From: JAWKUK01 sp041398605
Lineage (GTDB): Bacteria; Planctomycetota; UBA1135; GCA-002686595
Assembly (NCBI GenBank): GCA_041398605.1
Contig: JAWKUK010000022.1
Coordinates: forward strand, 61,142-125,141
Reading direction: 5' to 3'
Length of the DNA stretch: 64,000 nucleotides
A model generated the notes under the pieces. The model searched no databases. It saw only the letters and a list, made by a program, of their open reading frames with translations, and was not told the origin of the DNA. The first letter of the stretch is position 1, and every line of letters starts with the position of its first letter. A program made the position numbers and the translations under genes. Of the stretch, positions 41,414-50,181 are shown piece by piece.

Positions 41414-42819
41414 ACGGGCTGCGCTCCTTGCAAGAACGTAAAGAGCGCGGTGGCGGCGAGCACCGCGACCATGCTCCCGAGGGCGGCGAGGCGCCAGCGA
41501 GGGAGCACGGCGCGTGGCATGCGGCAGACCTCGACCCCGATCAGGGTGAGCTCGGCGGTCCGGCCGCAGAGGTACGTGATGGCCGCGCCCAGGGCGCCGA
41601 AGCGCGGGATCGCGAAGAGCCCGACGACGACCATCAGGGTGGCGGAGCCGATGTACGCAATGCGGTGCGTTCTAAAGTCGCCGCACGCGCGCTGGTACGC
41701 GGTCAGGAGGAACCCAAAGAGGTGGATGAACACGCCGACGAGCATCAAGGCGTAGACATCGACGTCGAGGCCCTGTGCGAACCCTCGGCCGAGCACGAGG
41801 TCCATGACCTCGCGATGGAAGACCACGAGCGACCCGATGACCACGAAGTACGCGAGCGTGATCCAAGAGGCGACATGCACGAAGCGCCGCGCCGCGGCGT
41901 CGCGCCCGGAGGTCTCGTGTAGCCGCGCGAAGGCCGGCAGCAAGATGCTCCCGAGCGCGGTGCTGACGATGTTGATCTTCGTCGCGAGGTCGTACTGCGC
42001 GGCGTAGTGGCCGAAGGCGTCCTTGGGGGCATGGTGCTCCAGCAGCATCTTGTCGGCGGAAGCGACGACGGCGCTCGCCCCGGCGAACGCCGCGATGTTC
42101 CCGGCCTGCGAGCGATGGACGTGCAAGAGCCTCGCTCGTGGAGCCACGAAGAACGCGCCGAGCCGCGCGTCTGCGAGGCGCCAATACGTGGCGAGGATCC
42201 CGAGGTTCGCGGCCGCGAAGGCCCAGATGTAAGCGTGGGGCGTCGTCGTGGCGAACGAGAGGGCGACTGTGAGCGCCAGGGCGCCGGCCCAGAAGCCGTT
42301 GCGCACGCTCCCCGCGAGGCCGACCTTGCCGCGGCCTGAGAGGTCGGCATAGGCGGCGGCGGACGCGCCATGCAAGAGCACAGCAACTCCGAGCGCGCTC
42401 CCGACCCCAAGGCCCTGGAGCGCGACGCCCACGCCGAAGGCGACCGCCGCGAGCGCGAGGGCGCTCGTCAACGCGAGGGACTGCGCGGTCGCGCTCCCGC
42501 GCGCGTCGCTGCGGGCCAACTCGCGCACGAGGATCGGCCGCGCGAGGTCGAGGTTGGAGAGGACCCCGAGCGTCGTCATGAAGAGCGAGAATTGCCCGTA
42601 GGCGGCCGGCCCGAGGTTGCGCGCGAGCAACGGCAGGCTCGCGAGCCCCGCGATGGCGACGCCCAGGTGGCTCCCGACGAGCTGGCTGAAGTTCAGGGCG
42701 TGGGCGCGGGCCCCGCCCCGTGTCCCTTGGTCGCCTTGCGGGCTGCTCGGAGCGCCGCTCGAGGCGGGTTCCCGTAGGCGGCCCACCCCAGGAGCCGGGT
42801 CGTCCGGCGCCGAGGTCAT
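41410..42819 (-). CDS. oligosaccharide flippase, Wzx-like (MOP superfamily)
   Basis: The 469-residue protein has about 12-14 membrane spans and the MOP/polysaccharide-biosynthesis pattern: SLPLLARNLGPAAYGQFSLF at about 58-77, then AGASAVVASADKMLLEHHAP and LGSILLPAFARLHETSG. It should flip the undecaprenyl-linked repeat unit to the periplasm. The ATG at 42819 is chosen; the frame is open up to 42966, but those 49 residues are Arg/Pro-rich and hydrophilic. It heads the six-gene overlapping operon and is divergent from the sugar transferase gene. Confidence 0.88.
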   Translation of the reverse strand: MTSAPDDPAPGVGRLREPASSGAPSSPQGDQGTRGGARAHALNFSQLVGSHLGVAIAGLASLPLLARNLGPAAYGQFSLFMTTLGVLSNLDLARPILVRELARSDARGSATAQSLALTSALALAAVAFGVGVALQGLGVGSALGVAVLLHGASAAAYADLSGRGKVGLAGSVRNGFWAGALALTVALSFATTTPHAYIWAFAAANLGILATYWRLADARLGAFFVAPRARLLHVHRSQAGNIAAFAGASAVVASADKMLLEHHAPKDAFGHYAAQYDLATKINIVSTALGSILLPAFARLHETSGRDAAARRFVHVASWITLAYFVVIGSLVVFHREVMDLVLGRGFAQGLDVDVYALMLVGVFIHLFGFLLTAYQRACGDFRTHRIAYIGSATLMVVVGLFAIPRFGALGAAITYLCGRTAELTLIGVEVCRMPRAVLPRWRLAALGSMVAVLAATALFTFLQGAQPV

Positions 42820-43061
42820 CCTGTGCGAGCCCGTCTCGGGTGCGATCGCGATCGTGGTCCTCACTGCGTCTGGTCCATGGCCCGCGCGCGGCGAGCCCCT
42901 GGATGCTCGCCGTATCGGCCAGATGGGGGGAACCCTGTAGCAGCTGCGCGCGCCCTCTTTCCCCATCGGCCCAGGAACGCGGAACGTTCCCTCGGACTTC
43001 GCTTTCAGGGAGAGCCCTTAGTGACCGATACCTCTTCAGCGCTACCCCAGTGCTTTCCCCC
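42820..43061. promoter_or_regulatory. divergent promoter region with a perfect palindrome
   Basis: This 242 bp region must drive the Wzx operon and the sugar transferase. It contains the perfect 10-bp palindrome GGAACGTTCC (42981-42990), preceded by a half-copy GGAACG (42974-42979). A dimeric regulator could bind there. No -35/-10 pair was convincing. Confidence 0.35.
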
Positions 43062-43949
43062 ATGCGGCTGAAGCAGCGATCCAAAGAGAGCCCCCACTCG
43101 CCCCGACCCACGTTCGCGTGGCGCGAGGCGTCCGTCTTGACCCCGACGTTCGACCGTGAGCGTCCGCCCGAAGGCGCGACGCTCGGGAGGTTTGGCGCGC
43201 TGCGCCTCGCCTCGTCGTCGCCGGGCGCGGGCGCCAAGGACGCGTCGGGCGCCCAGGTCAATGGGTACGAGCGCTTCGGCAAGCGCTGCGTGGACGCGGC
43301 GTTTCTGGCGGTGGTCTTGCCCTTCGCTGCGCTCGTCGCGGCGCCGATCGCCCTCTGGAACCTCGCCATCTTCCGTGATCCGCGCAAGGTCTTCTTCCTG
43401 CAGCGGCGCGTCGGCCACCGCGGGCGGATCTTCTGGATCTACAAGTTCCGCACGATGCGCGAGGCCTCCCCGCGCGCGCAGGGCGCCTGGTCGATCGAGA
43501 GCGATGTGATGCGCACGACGCGCTTCGGGCGCTTCTTGCGCAACGCGCACCTCGACGAGCTCCCGCAGCTGTTGAACATCCTCAAGGGCGACATGCACCT
43601 CGTCGGGCCGCGCCCGGAGATGGTCGAGGTGCACCGCTGGGCGTGCACGGAGGTCCCCGGCTTCGCGCAGCGCCTCGCGACGGTGCCCGGGTTGACGGGC
43701 CTCGCGCAGGTGACGCAGGGCTACACGGTGCGCGAGGCGCCGTCCTACGCCGAGAAGCTCGCGATCGACCTCGAGTACATCCGCCGCCCGTCGCTCGCGA
43801 ACGACGTCGCGATCATCGCGAAGACGGTGCCGTGGGTCCTCCAGGGCCGCGGCTGGGGCTGGCAGAAGAACAGCCGCGCCGAAGCGCAGGGGCCCAGATC
43901 GACTGCGGCGCGCCCAGAGGACGCGCCGCTCGAGTCCAAAGCCGCGTGA
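43062..43949 (+). CDS. initiating sugar-phosphate transferase (monotopic PGT family)
   Basis: The 295-residue protein (from the ATG at 43062) has one hydrophobic segment (about 77-100) followed by the bacterial sugar-transferase domain: FFLQRRVGHRGRIFWIYKFR, then TM, ELPQLLNILKGDMHLVGPRP and a GLAQV-type motif. The single hydrophobic helix matches the small monotopic phosphoglycosyl transferase group (PglC-like). It should attach the first sugar phosphate to undecaprenyl phosphate and so start the repeat unit. No Shine-Dalgarno was found; a GTG at 43050 is an alternative. The roughly 75 residues before the domain and 30 after are low-complexity. Confidence 0.9.
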   Translation: MRLKQRSKESPHSPRPTFAWREASVLTPTFDRERPPEGATLGRFGALRLASSSPGAGAKDASGAQVNGYERFGKRCVDAAFLAVVLPFAALVAAPIALWNLAIFRDPRKVFFLQRRVGHRGRIFWIYKFRTMREASPRAQGAWSIESDVMRTTRFGRFLRNAHLDELPQLLNILKGDMHLVGPRPEMVEVHRWACTEVPGFAQRLATVPGLTGLAQVTQGYTVREAPSYAEKLAIDLEYIRRPSLANDVAIIAKTVPWVLQGRGWGWQKNSRAEAQGPRSTAARPEDAPLESKAA

Positions 43950-43978
43950 GTGACCGTCCGTCCGGCTCACGCAATGAG

Positions 43979-44010
43979 CCAGACGGGACTTGGGCCAGAA
44001 GGGACTTGGA
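43979..44010. repeat. 16-bp tandem duplication in a convergent gap
   Basis: Two adjacent 16-bp copies (43979-43994 and 43995-44010) containing GGGACTTGG differ at two positions. They lie between the sugar transferase and the S9 peptidase stops. Confidence 0.7.
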
Positions 44011-44048
44011 CCGGACGAGCCCCTGGCCCGGACGGGGATCGAGGCCCG

Positions 44049-46145
44049 CTACTTCGCGGCGCCCTGACCGCACCAGCGGTCCAGCCACCCGAAGAACTCA
44101 CGCTGCCACACGACGCCGTTCTGCGGCTGGAGCACCCAGTGCCCCTCCTCTGGGAACACGAGCATGCGGCTCGGAACGCCCTGCACCTGCGCCGCAGTGA
44201 AGGCCTGCAGCCCTTGGTCATAGGGCACGCGGAAGTCCTTCTCCCCGTGGATCACGAGCAGGGGCGTGTGCCACTGCTCGATATAGCGGTGCGGCGAGAA
44301 GCGCTGGTACAGCGCCGCGACCTCGGGTGACTTCCAGAACGGCCCGCCCAGGTCCCAGTTGACGAAGAACTGCTCCTCGGTGGCGAGGTACATGCTCTCG
44401 AGGTTGAAGACGCCGCAGTGCGAGATCATGCACGCGAAGCGGTCACCTGCGTTGCCCATCATCCAGTACACCGTGTAGCCGCCGAACGAGGCGCCCACCG
44501 CGGCGCTGTGCGCTTTGTCGACGTACGGCCGCGCTTGCATCGCATCGGCGACCGACAGGAGGTCGTTCATCGCCTGGCCGCCCCAGTCCTTCGAGATCTG
44601 GTCGTTCCAAGCCTGGCCGAAGCCCGGCAAGCCGCGCCGGTTGACGCCTGCAACGACGTAGCCCTTGGCCGCCATCAGGTGGAAGTTCCACCGGAAGGAG
44701 AAGCCCTGGCCGACCATCGATTGCGGCCCGCCCTGGCAGTACAGAATGAACGGGTACTTCTTCTGCGGGTCGAAGCCGGGCGGCTTGACGATCCACGCGT
44801 GGACCTTCTTGCCGTCCGTCGCGTCGAACCACTCTCCGTCGATCACCGGCAGCTGCAGGTTGGCGTAGACGTCGCCGTTGAAGTCCGTCAGCGGCGTGAT
44901 CTGGCCCGTAGCGACATCGATCGTGACGACCTCGGCGGGCCGCTCCATCGACGTCCGCAGCGCATACACCACTCGCTCGTCGCCCGACACCGTGATGTTC
45001 GCGATCGAGTGCCGCCCGCGCGTGACCTGGCGCACCGCGGCGTCTGCGACGGAGGTCATGAAGAGCTGCGTCGTGCCTTGGATGTCCGCGACGAAGTAGA
45101 GGCGCTCTGAGCTCGCGCTCCACGTCACGTTGTGTGGTGAAGCATCGAAGTCCGGCAAGAGCTCACGGTTCGTGCGCGCTTTGCGGTCGTGCAGCATCAA
45201 GCGCGCGCGGTCGGATTCGAAGCCAGCGCGCTCCATGCTCGAGAACGCGATGTACTGGCCGTTCGGCGAATAGACGGGGTCCTGGTCGTAGCCCGGCATG
45301 TTCAGCGTCAAGCTCTGGTGTTCGCCGCCGTCCATCGGGACGACCCAGAGGCTGCTGTCCGTGCTCTCTTCCGGGTTCGGCACGCGGCGCGCCGTGTAGC
45401 AGAGCTCCTTGCCGTCTGGCGACCACGCGAGCTGCTCCGCGCCGCCGAAGGGCGGCAGCGGCGTGTGGACACGTTGGCCTTCCAGCAGGTCGAGGGCCGG
45501 GCCGGAGCTCGCGCCGGTCGTGGAGAACGGGCGCACGAAGAGGTGGCTGTACTGCCCTTCGTTCCACTGGTTCCAGTGGCGGATCATCAGGTCGTCGTAC
45601 ACGCGCGCGTTCGACTGCGGGAGGTCCGCGTACAGGTCGCTCGCGACCTGGTCGACCTTGACGTCTTGCGTGTAACTGAACGCGTCGCCGCGCGGCGACC
45701 ACAAGAGGTTCGAGACGCCGCCTTCGATGTCGATCGGCATGACGAAGGCGCTGTCGAGCGTGTGCACGCGCAGGCCCTCCTTCGTCACGACCGCGAAGTG
45801 CTGCGAGTCGGGCAGCCACGTCGGGCTCGAGCCTTTGCCGACTAGGCGCGGCGCGGCCTTCGCCGCGGTGTCGATCAAGTAGACCTCGGCGGTGCCTTTG
45901 TTCGCGGCGAGGTCGGTGCCGCGCACCGTCACGAGGATGTGGCGCTCGTCCGGGCTGAGCGCGAGCTCACCGACGCGCTTCAGCCCGACGAGCAGCTCAG
46001 GCGTCAGGACGTTGGCGTCGGCCTGCGCTGCAGGCAGCTGCGCCGCGCGGGGCGCGGCCGCGAGCGGCGCCGAGGCGAGGGCCAGCGCCGCAGCGGACGA
46101 CAGGAGCGCTGCGGTGGAGGAGGAGATTGAGGAGAGGGCGATCAT
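44049..46145 (-). CDS. S9 family prolyl-oligopeptidase-like peptidase, exported
   Basis: The 698-residue protein has a signal peptide (about 1-35), a seven-bladed beta-propeller of WD40/PD40-like Tyr-Asp repeats (about 55-420) and a C-terminal alpha/beta-hydrolase with the catalytic triad: Ser near 552 in GASFGGY, Asp near 636 in HGEKDFRVP and His near 667 in EEGHWVL. Such S9C-type enzymes cleave or trim peptides in the periplasm. The ATG at 46145 is chosen because it places a clean signal peptide at the N-terminus; an ATG at 46202 adds 19 charged residues. It lies 66 bp after the corrected end of the protease gene on the same strand. Confidence 0.93.
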   Translation of the reverse strand: MIALSSISSSTAALLSSAAALALASAPLAAAPRAAQLPAAQADANVLTPELLVGLKRVGELALSPDERHILVTVRGTDLAANKGTAEVYLIDTAAKAAPRLVGKGSSPTWLPDSQHFAVVTKEGLRVHTLDSAFVMPIDIEGGVSNLLWSPRGDAFSYTQDVKVDQVASDLYADLPQSNARVYDDLMIRHWNQWNEGQYSHLFVRPFSTTGASSGPALDLLEGQRVHTPLPPFGGAEQLAWSPDGKELCYTARRVPNPEESTDSSLWVVPMDGGEHQSLTLNMPGYDQDPVYSPNGQYIAFSSMERAGFESDRARLMLHDRKARTNRELLPDFDASPHNVTWSASSERLYFVADIQGTTQLFMTSVADAAVRQVTRGRHSIANITVSGDERVVYALRTSMERPAEVVTIDVATGQITPLTDFNGDVYANLQLPVIDGEWFDATDGKKVHAWIVKPPGFDPQKKYPFILYCQGGPQSMVGQGFSFRWNFHLMAAKGYVVAGVNRRGLPGFGQAWNDQISKDWGGQAMNDLLSVADAMQARPYVDKAHSAAVGASFGGYTVYWMMGNAGDRFACMISHCGVFNLESMYLATEEQFFVNWDLGGPFWKSPEVAALYQRFSPHRYIEQWHTPLLVIHGEKDFRVPYDQGLQAFTAAQVQGVPSRMLVFPEEGHWVLQPQNGVVWQREFFGWLDRWCGQGAAK

Positions 46146-46211
46146 GCGCGCATGATCGCCCGTTCGCTGCGGCGCCGCCACCCTCGCGGGGGCGCGCTCC
46201 AAGAGGCCCCC

Positions 46212-47386
46212 TCAGCCCCTCGGCACGAGCTGCACGACCCCGGTCGGCAGCTCTTCGAGGGTCGCGAGGTCGCGCTCCTCCAGCCAGTCGTAGACCTCGA
46301 CGAGCGGCGTAACGAGCCCCATGGGGGCACGATCACCGGGCGCAGGGCGCCGTGGGTGTAGATCTTCGAGAACAGCCCCAGGAGGCAGCGGTCGTCGGCG
46401 CCGAAGATGCCGCCGCCTGAGTTTCCGATGTAGGTGGGGGCGGAGATCATCCAGAACGGGTGTCCGTCGACCTGGTGATGGGTCGCCGAGACGTTCCCGA
46501 GCGTCGGGATCGGATCGTTCCCCAGCGGGCACCCGACCGCGATGATCGGGTCGAAGACGTTGGCTGCCGCCAAGCGGGCGCGGGTCGGCAGCGAGGCGCC
46601 GTTCGGCACGGGCTCCGTCTCGTCCAGCCGCAGGAGGCACGCGTCGATGTCGGTGTTCGCAGCGATCACGTGCGCGCCGGTCAGCCGCTTTGAGCCGTCC
46701 GGCGCATAGACGGCGACTGGTACGGCCGCGTCGGCGGCGCGCCCATCCGCCTGGATGTCGCGCACGACGTGCCAGCACGTCAGGACGAGCGTCTCGTAGC
46801 TGCCGTCGGCGACCTGGCGCGACTCGAGCAGCACGCCGCTGCCGACGGTCGTGTCACCGGCCAACTGCACCGTCGGGCCGACCGTGCGGTCCCAGAGCAT
46901 CTCGACGCTCGGCGCCGCGCGCTCGACCCGGGCCTGGGTGCTCTGAGCGAGCAGCGCCGTGGCCTCGACCGTCGCTGCGAGGCCCGTCCACCGCTGCTCG
47001 ACCCCGCGCTCCAGCGCGACGAGCCGGTCTTGGGTCGCCGCCGCAGTCTGCAGCGACTCGACGTGTTGACCGACCTCCCCCAGGCGCTGCTCCTGGCGTG
47101 TCATGAGCTGCAGGGCGTCGCCGAGCGCCGCGCCGACCGCCGCGATGCGCGCGTCGAGGGCCTCGGTCAGCGCGTCCCCCGCCTGGGCCTCCACGAGCTC
47201 AGCGCGGAGCGCTGCGAGCTCCGTTTCGAGCCGCGCGACCTCTTCTTGGAGCGCCGGATCTGGCGCCGGCGCACGGCGGCCGTTGAACTCCAACGACTCG
47301 AGGCGCTGCTCGAGCGACGACTGCCGAACGACGCCCATCGAAAGCACTACGGCGCCGAGCGCACCGGCGAACAACATCCGCTGCAT
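46212..47386 (-). CDS. trypsin-like serine protease with coiled coil (one-base frameshift)
   Basis: The protein has a signal anchor (residues 1-20), a coiled coil (about 45-160) and a trypsin-like domain with triad residues His near 203 (LTCWHVV), Asp near 247 (NTDIDACLL) and Ser near 322 (GNSGGGIFG). As read, the frame runs on to 46142 with an arginine/serine-rich tail. Adding one base in the five-G run at 46323-46327 instead gives a sensible C-terminus (MGLVTPLVEVYDWLEERDLA ... VVQLVPRG) ending at 46212. The interval 46212-47386 is one base short of a whole number of codons, as expected. This is either a sequencing error in a homopolymer or a real mutation. Likely role: periplasmic quality-control or signalling protease. 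Confidence 0.8.
46323..46327 (-). other. frameshift site in protease gene
   Basis: In this run of five G on the plus strand a missing base switches the protease frame. The frame after the site continues in a protein-like way only in the alternative phase. Confidence 0.7.
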
Positions 47387-47705
47387 GGGGAGGAGGGTGT
47401 GGGAGAGAGAGGCGGAGCGGGCAGCCTCCAGGGGCCACCGACGCCAAATGCAACTTCCTTGGCGCTGGGCCCGTCATCGGACGTCTGCGGGGGTTGTTCT
47501 GAAGTCCTCCTCTGCTTTCCCACAAGGATTCCGCATTCCGTGTGGAGTCCTAAGTGCTTGCAATTGGAGCAGTTAGGTCAAATTGGGGCGACTTGTCCAC
47601 ATGCAGCGATCTTGGGCCGCAGGTCACGTTCCACAGCGCGGGGCTCGGCCTGAGACGTCGTCTATTCGCGTGAGCGGCGCGCGTTCGGGCCCGCGTCATG
47701 GGGCC
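47387..47705 (-). other. intergenic region upstream of the protease gene
   Basis: This 319 bp gap separates the HEAT/cyclophilin gene from the protease. It is lower in GC than its surroundings near 47520-47600, as expected for a promoter, and has a TTGACC box (47581-47576, minus strand), but no acceptable -10 box at 16-18 bp. No coding region is evident. Confidence 0.4.
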
Positions 47706-50039
47706 TCAGTCCACACGTGCGGTCACGATCCCATCGCCCTCGATCAACGCTTCGAGGGTCTCGAAGCCCGCCCGGAGCTCCCCGAAGAGCGTGTAGCGCC
47801 CGTCGAGGTGTGGGGTGGGGCGGTGGGTCACGAAGAGCTGGCGCCCGCCCGAGTCCCGGTCTTCGTTGCGCGGCATTCCGAGGCTCCCCGTGCGGTACTG
47901 CCGGCGCGTGACCTCGAGCCGGAGCGCCGCGTCCGGCCCCCGCCAGGTCCCGCCGCCGTTGCCGTCGCCGCGTCCGTCCCCGCCTTGGGCGACGAAGTCG
48001 GGCACGACGCGGTGCCACTCCGTCCGGTCGTAGGCCCCGCGCTCGATCAGCGCCAGGAGGTTCGCGACGTGCTGCGGCGCTTCGTGGGGGAAGAGCTCGA
48101 AGGTCAGGTCGCCCCGGGTCGTCACGAACGTCACCAGCGGATTGGGGCCCTGCCACGGCCCGATGCTTGTGGCGGGCTGCGGGTCGACGCTCTGCTCCTG
48201 TCGCGCCGCGTCGATCGCGACGGACGCAGCGGACGCAGCGGACGTATCAAGCGCATCGGACCCAGCGGACCCAGCGGACGCCGCCGCGAGGAGCCCCTGC
48301 GCGACCCGCCGCACGTACGGCGCGCGGTCCTCGTGCGCCACGCGCTCCAACGTGCGCTTGGCGCTCGCCGTCGGGATCCGCGCCAACGTGCGCGCGGCCT
48401 CGAAGCGCGCTTCCGGGCCTGCGTCGCCCGCCGACGTCAGCGCTGCGAGCTGCAGCGCCGGCAGGTCGTCTTCGGTCGCGAGCTCACGCAGCGCCAGCGC
48501 CGCTGCCAGCCGCACGCCGGAATCGCTCGCGCCGAGCGCGTCGCGCAGCTTGCGCCGCGCTCGGTCGGTCGGGTGCCGCGCGAGGCCGGTCAGCGCCGTC
48601 TCGGCGACCTTGGGGTGGGGGTCGTCCGCCAGCGCGAGCAGCAGCGGCAAGGCCGCGTCGCTCGGCAGCTCCGCCGCCGCGTTCGCGGCGCCCGCGCGCT
48701 CGATGAGGTCCGTGGACTGGGCCGCCCGCGCGAGCACCGCGCGCGCCGTGACGCCCCCATGCTTGGCGAGCGCCGTCCACGCCGCAGCGCGCGCTGGCGG
48801 GGCGTCTTCGTCCTCGTGCCGCGGGAGCAAGTGCGCGATCGGGGCCGGCTCACGGAACGCGCTGAGCGCCTCCCACGCCACTTGGCGCACCAGCGTCGCG
48901 CGGTGCCCGAGCGCCGCGGCGAGGACCGTCACGGTCGTCGCATCGTGTGCGTCGCGCGCGCCGAGGTTCCCGAGGCCGCGCAGCGCTTCGATCGCGACGC
49001 GCGCATCGCCGTCGCTGGCGAGCTCCTCGAGCCGCGCGCGCGCGCGTCCGGTCCGCGCCGAGTCGAGGTCGGCGCGCGCCGCGAGCCGCGCGAGGCCTTG
49101 GGCGCCGAACAGGCGCGCGAGGCCGAGCGCCTCTGGCGCTGGACCCTCGGCGCCGTCTGCGGGCGCGTCGCGGCGGTCCGTCCAGCGCTCGAAGGCCGCT
49201 TGGCCGAGCGGCGCCCCGCGGCGCGCGAGCGACGCGAGCGCGCGCCATACGACCTCGGGCGCCTCGCCTGCCTCTGGCGCGGCGGCCGCCGTCGCGGGCG
49301 CGCGGGCGCCCTGCAGGTCCGGGTGCCCCGGGGCCACGACCCACGCCACGCGGGCCAAGGCGCGCGCAGCGAGCGCGCCATCGATCTCGCGCGCGAGGGC
49401 GCGCTCGTCCAGGGGCGCGCCGTCACGGTCGAGCCACGGCCAGCGCTGGGCGCCGTCGGCGGCGGCGGCGCGCACACGCGAGTCCGGGTCGGCGAGCGCG
49501 CGCAGGACGTGAGGCACGAGGCTCCGGTCCGTCAGCCGCGTCGCTGCCTCGACGAGCGCGGCGCGCACCGAGGGCTCGGGATCGCGCCAATGCGCGATCA
49601 GCGCGAGCGCTGCCGAGCTGTCGCCGCGCAGGCCCAGGCCGAAGGCGGCGCTCTCGCGCACCTCGGGCGCAACGTCGTCGAGGGCCGCGACGAGCGCCTC
49701 GGTCGCCGGCGCGTCGAGGTCCTCGCGCTCGAAGCGCGCGAGCGCCAACACCGCCCGCGCGCGCAGCACAGGCGAGCGGCCAGCGCTCGCGATCCGCAGC
49801 AGCTCGCCGTCGCCGGTGCGTCGGGCGTCCTCGAGCGCCATCACCCGCTGCAGCGAGCCGGCGCGGCCGGCGCCCTCCGGCCCGATGCGGCCGCGCTCGA
49901 CCGCGCCCCGCTCCTGGAGCTGGCAACCGGCGACGAGCCACATGAGGCAGAGCGCGCCGAGCGGGGCCGTGACGCGCTGCCCCAGGGGCTGGTCGAGGCC
50001 GAGCTGGGGCGCCAAGTGCGATGTTCGGGGCGTGCGCAT
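47706..50039 (-). CDS. HEAT-repeat lipoprotein fused to cyclophilin-type peptidyl-prolyl isomerase
   Basis: The 777-residue protein has a lipoprotein signal with lipobox LVAGC (Cys39), about ten HEAT-like helical repeats between roughly 70 and 590 (for example VRAALVEAATRLTDRSLVPH and VRLAAALALRELATEDDLPA), an Ala/Ser-rich linker, and a C-terminal cyclophilin domain (about 635-777) with FELFPHEAPQHVANLLAL, the FVAQGGD motif and GRYTLFGE. It should be a periplasmic or surface foldase whose HEAT part binds partners. The linker is encoded by near-repeats of GGACGCAGC (about 48221-48285). The ATG at 50039 is preferred to 50075, whose extra residues are all basic. It is divergent from ribBA. Confidence 0.88.
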   Translation of the reverse strand: MRTPRTSHLAPQLGLDQPLGQRVTAPLGALCLMWLVAGCQLQERGAVERGRIGPEGAGRAGSLQRVMALEDARRTGDGELLRIASAGRSPVLRARAVLALARFEREDLDAPATEALVAALDDVAPEVRESAAFGLGLRGDSSAALALIAHWRDPEPSVRAALVEAATRLTDRSLVPHVLRALADPDSRVRAAAADGAQRWPWLDRDGAPLDERALAREIDGALAARALARVAWVVAPGHPDLQGARAPATAAAAPEAGEAPEVVWRALASLARRGAPLGQAAFERWTDRRDAPADGAEGPAPEALGLARLFGAQGLARLAARADLDSARTGRARARLEELASDGDARVAIEALRGLGNLGARDAHDATTVTVLAAALGHRATLVRQVAWEALSAFREPAPIAHLLPRHEDEDAPPARAAAWTALAKHGGVTARAVLARAAQSTDLIERAGAANAAAELPSDAALPLLLALADDPHPKVAETALTGLARHPTDRARRKLRDALGASDSGVRLAAALALRELATEDDLPALQLAALTSAGDAGPEARFEAARTLARIPTASAKRTLERVAHEDRAPYVRRVAQGLLAAASAGSAGSDALDTSAASAASVAIDAARQEQSVDPQPATSIGPWQGPNPLVTFVTTRGDLTFELFPHEAPQHVANLLALIERGAYDRTEWHRVVPDFVAQGGDGRGDGNGGGTWRGPDAALRLEVTRRQYRTGSLGMPRNEDRDSGGRQLFVTHRPTPHLDGRYTLFGELRAGFETLEALIEGDGIVTARVD

Positions 50040-50115
50040 GTCCCGTTTGTACCGTGCGCGGCGCCTCTCCCGCACTGCCGTCAGTTAGAGCCCTCCGGCG
50101 CTCGGCTGAACGGCC

Positions 50116-50121
50116 TACAAT
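50116..50121 (+). promoter_or_regulatory. possible -10 box of ribBA
   Basis: TACAAT lies 60 bp before the ribBA start, in the 142 bp gap from the divergent HEAT/cyclophilin gene. No good -35 box is at the right distance. No FMN riboswitch was recognised. Confidence 0.3.
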
Positions 50122-50181
50122 CCGGGGTCAGCGAGGTCCCCGCGAATCCCCGTCGAACCCCTCGCTTCGAAGCCGCGTTCC

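Noticed and set aside
46142..46145. ATGA overlap between protease and S9 peptidase as translational coupling
   Set aside because: It exists only in the frameshifted reading; the corrected protease ends at 46212, 66 bp earlier.
47576..47581. TTGACC as -35 box for the protease gene
   Set aside because: No acceptable -10 box lies 16-18 bp downstream.
50040..50181. FMN riboswitch upstream of ribBA
   Set aside because: The 142 bp gap lacks the conserved RFN-element segments; only a possible TACAAT box is present.
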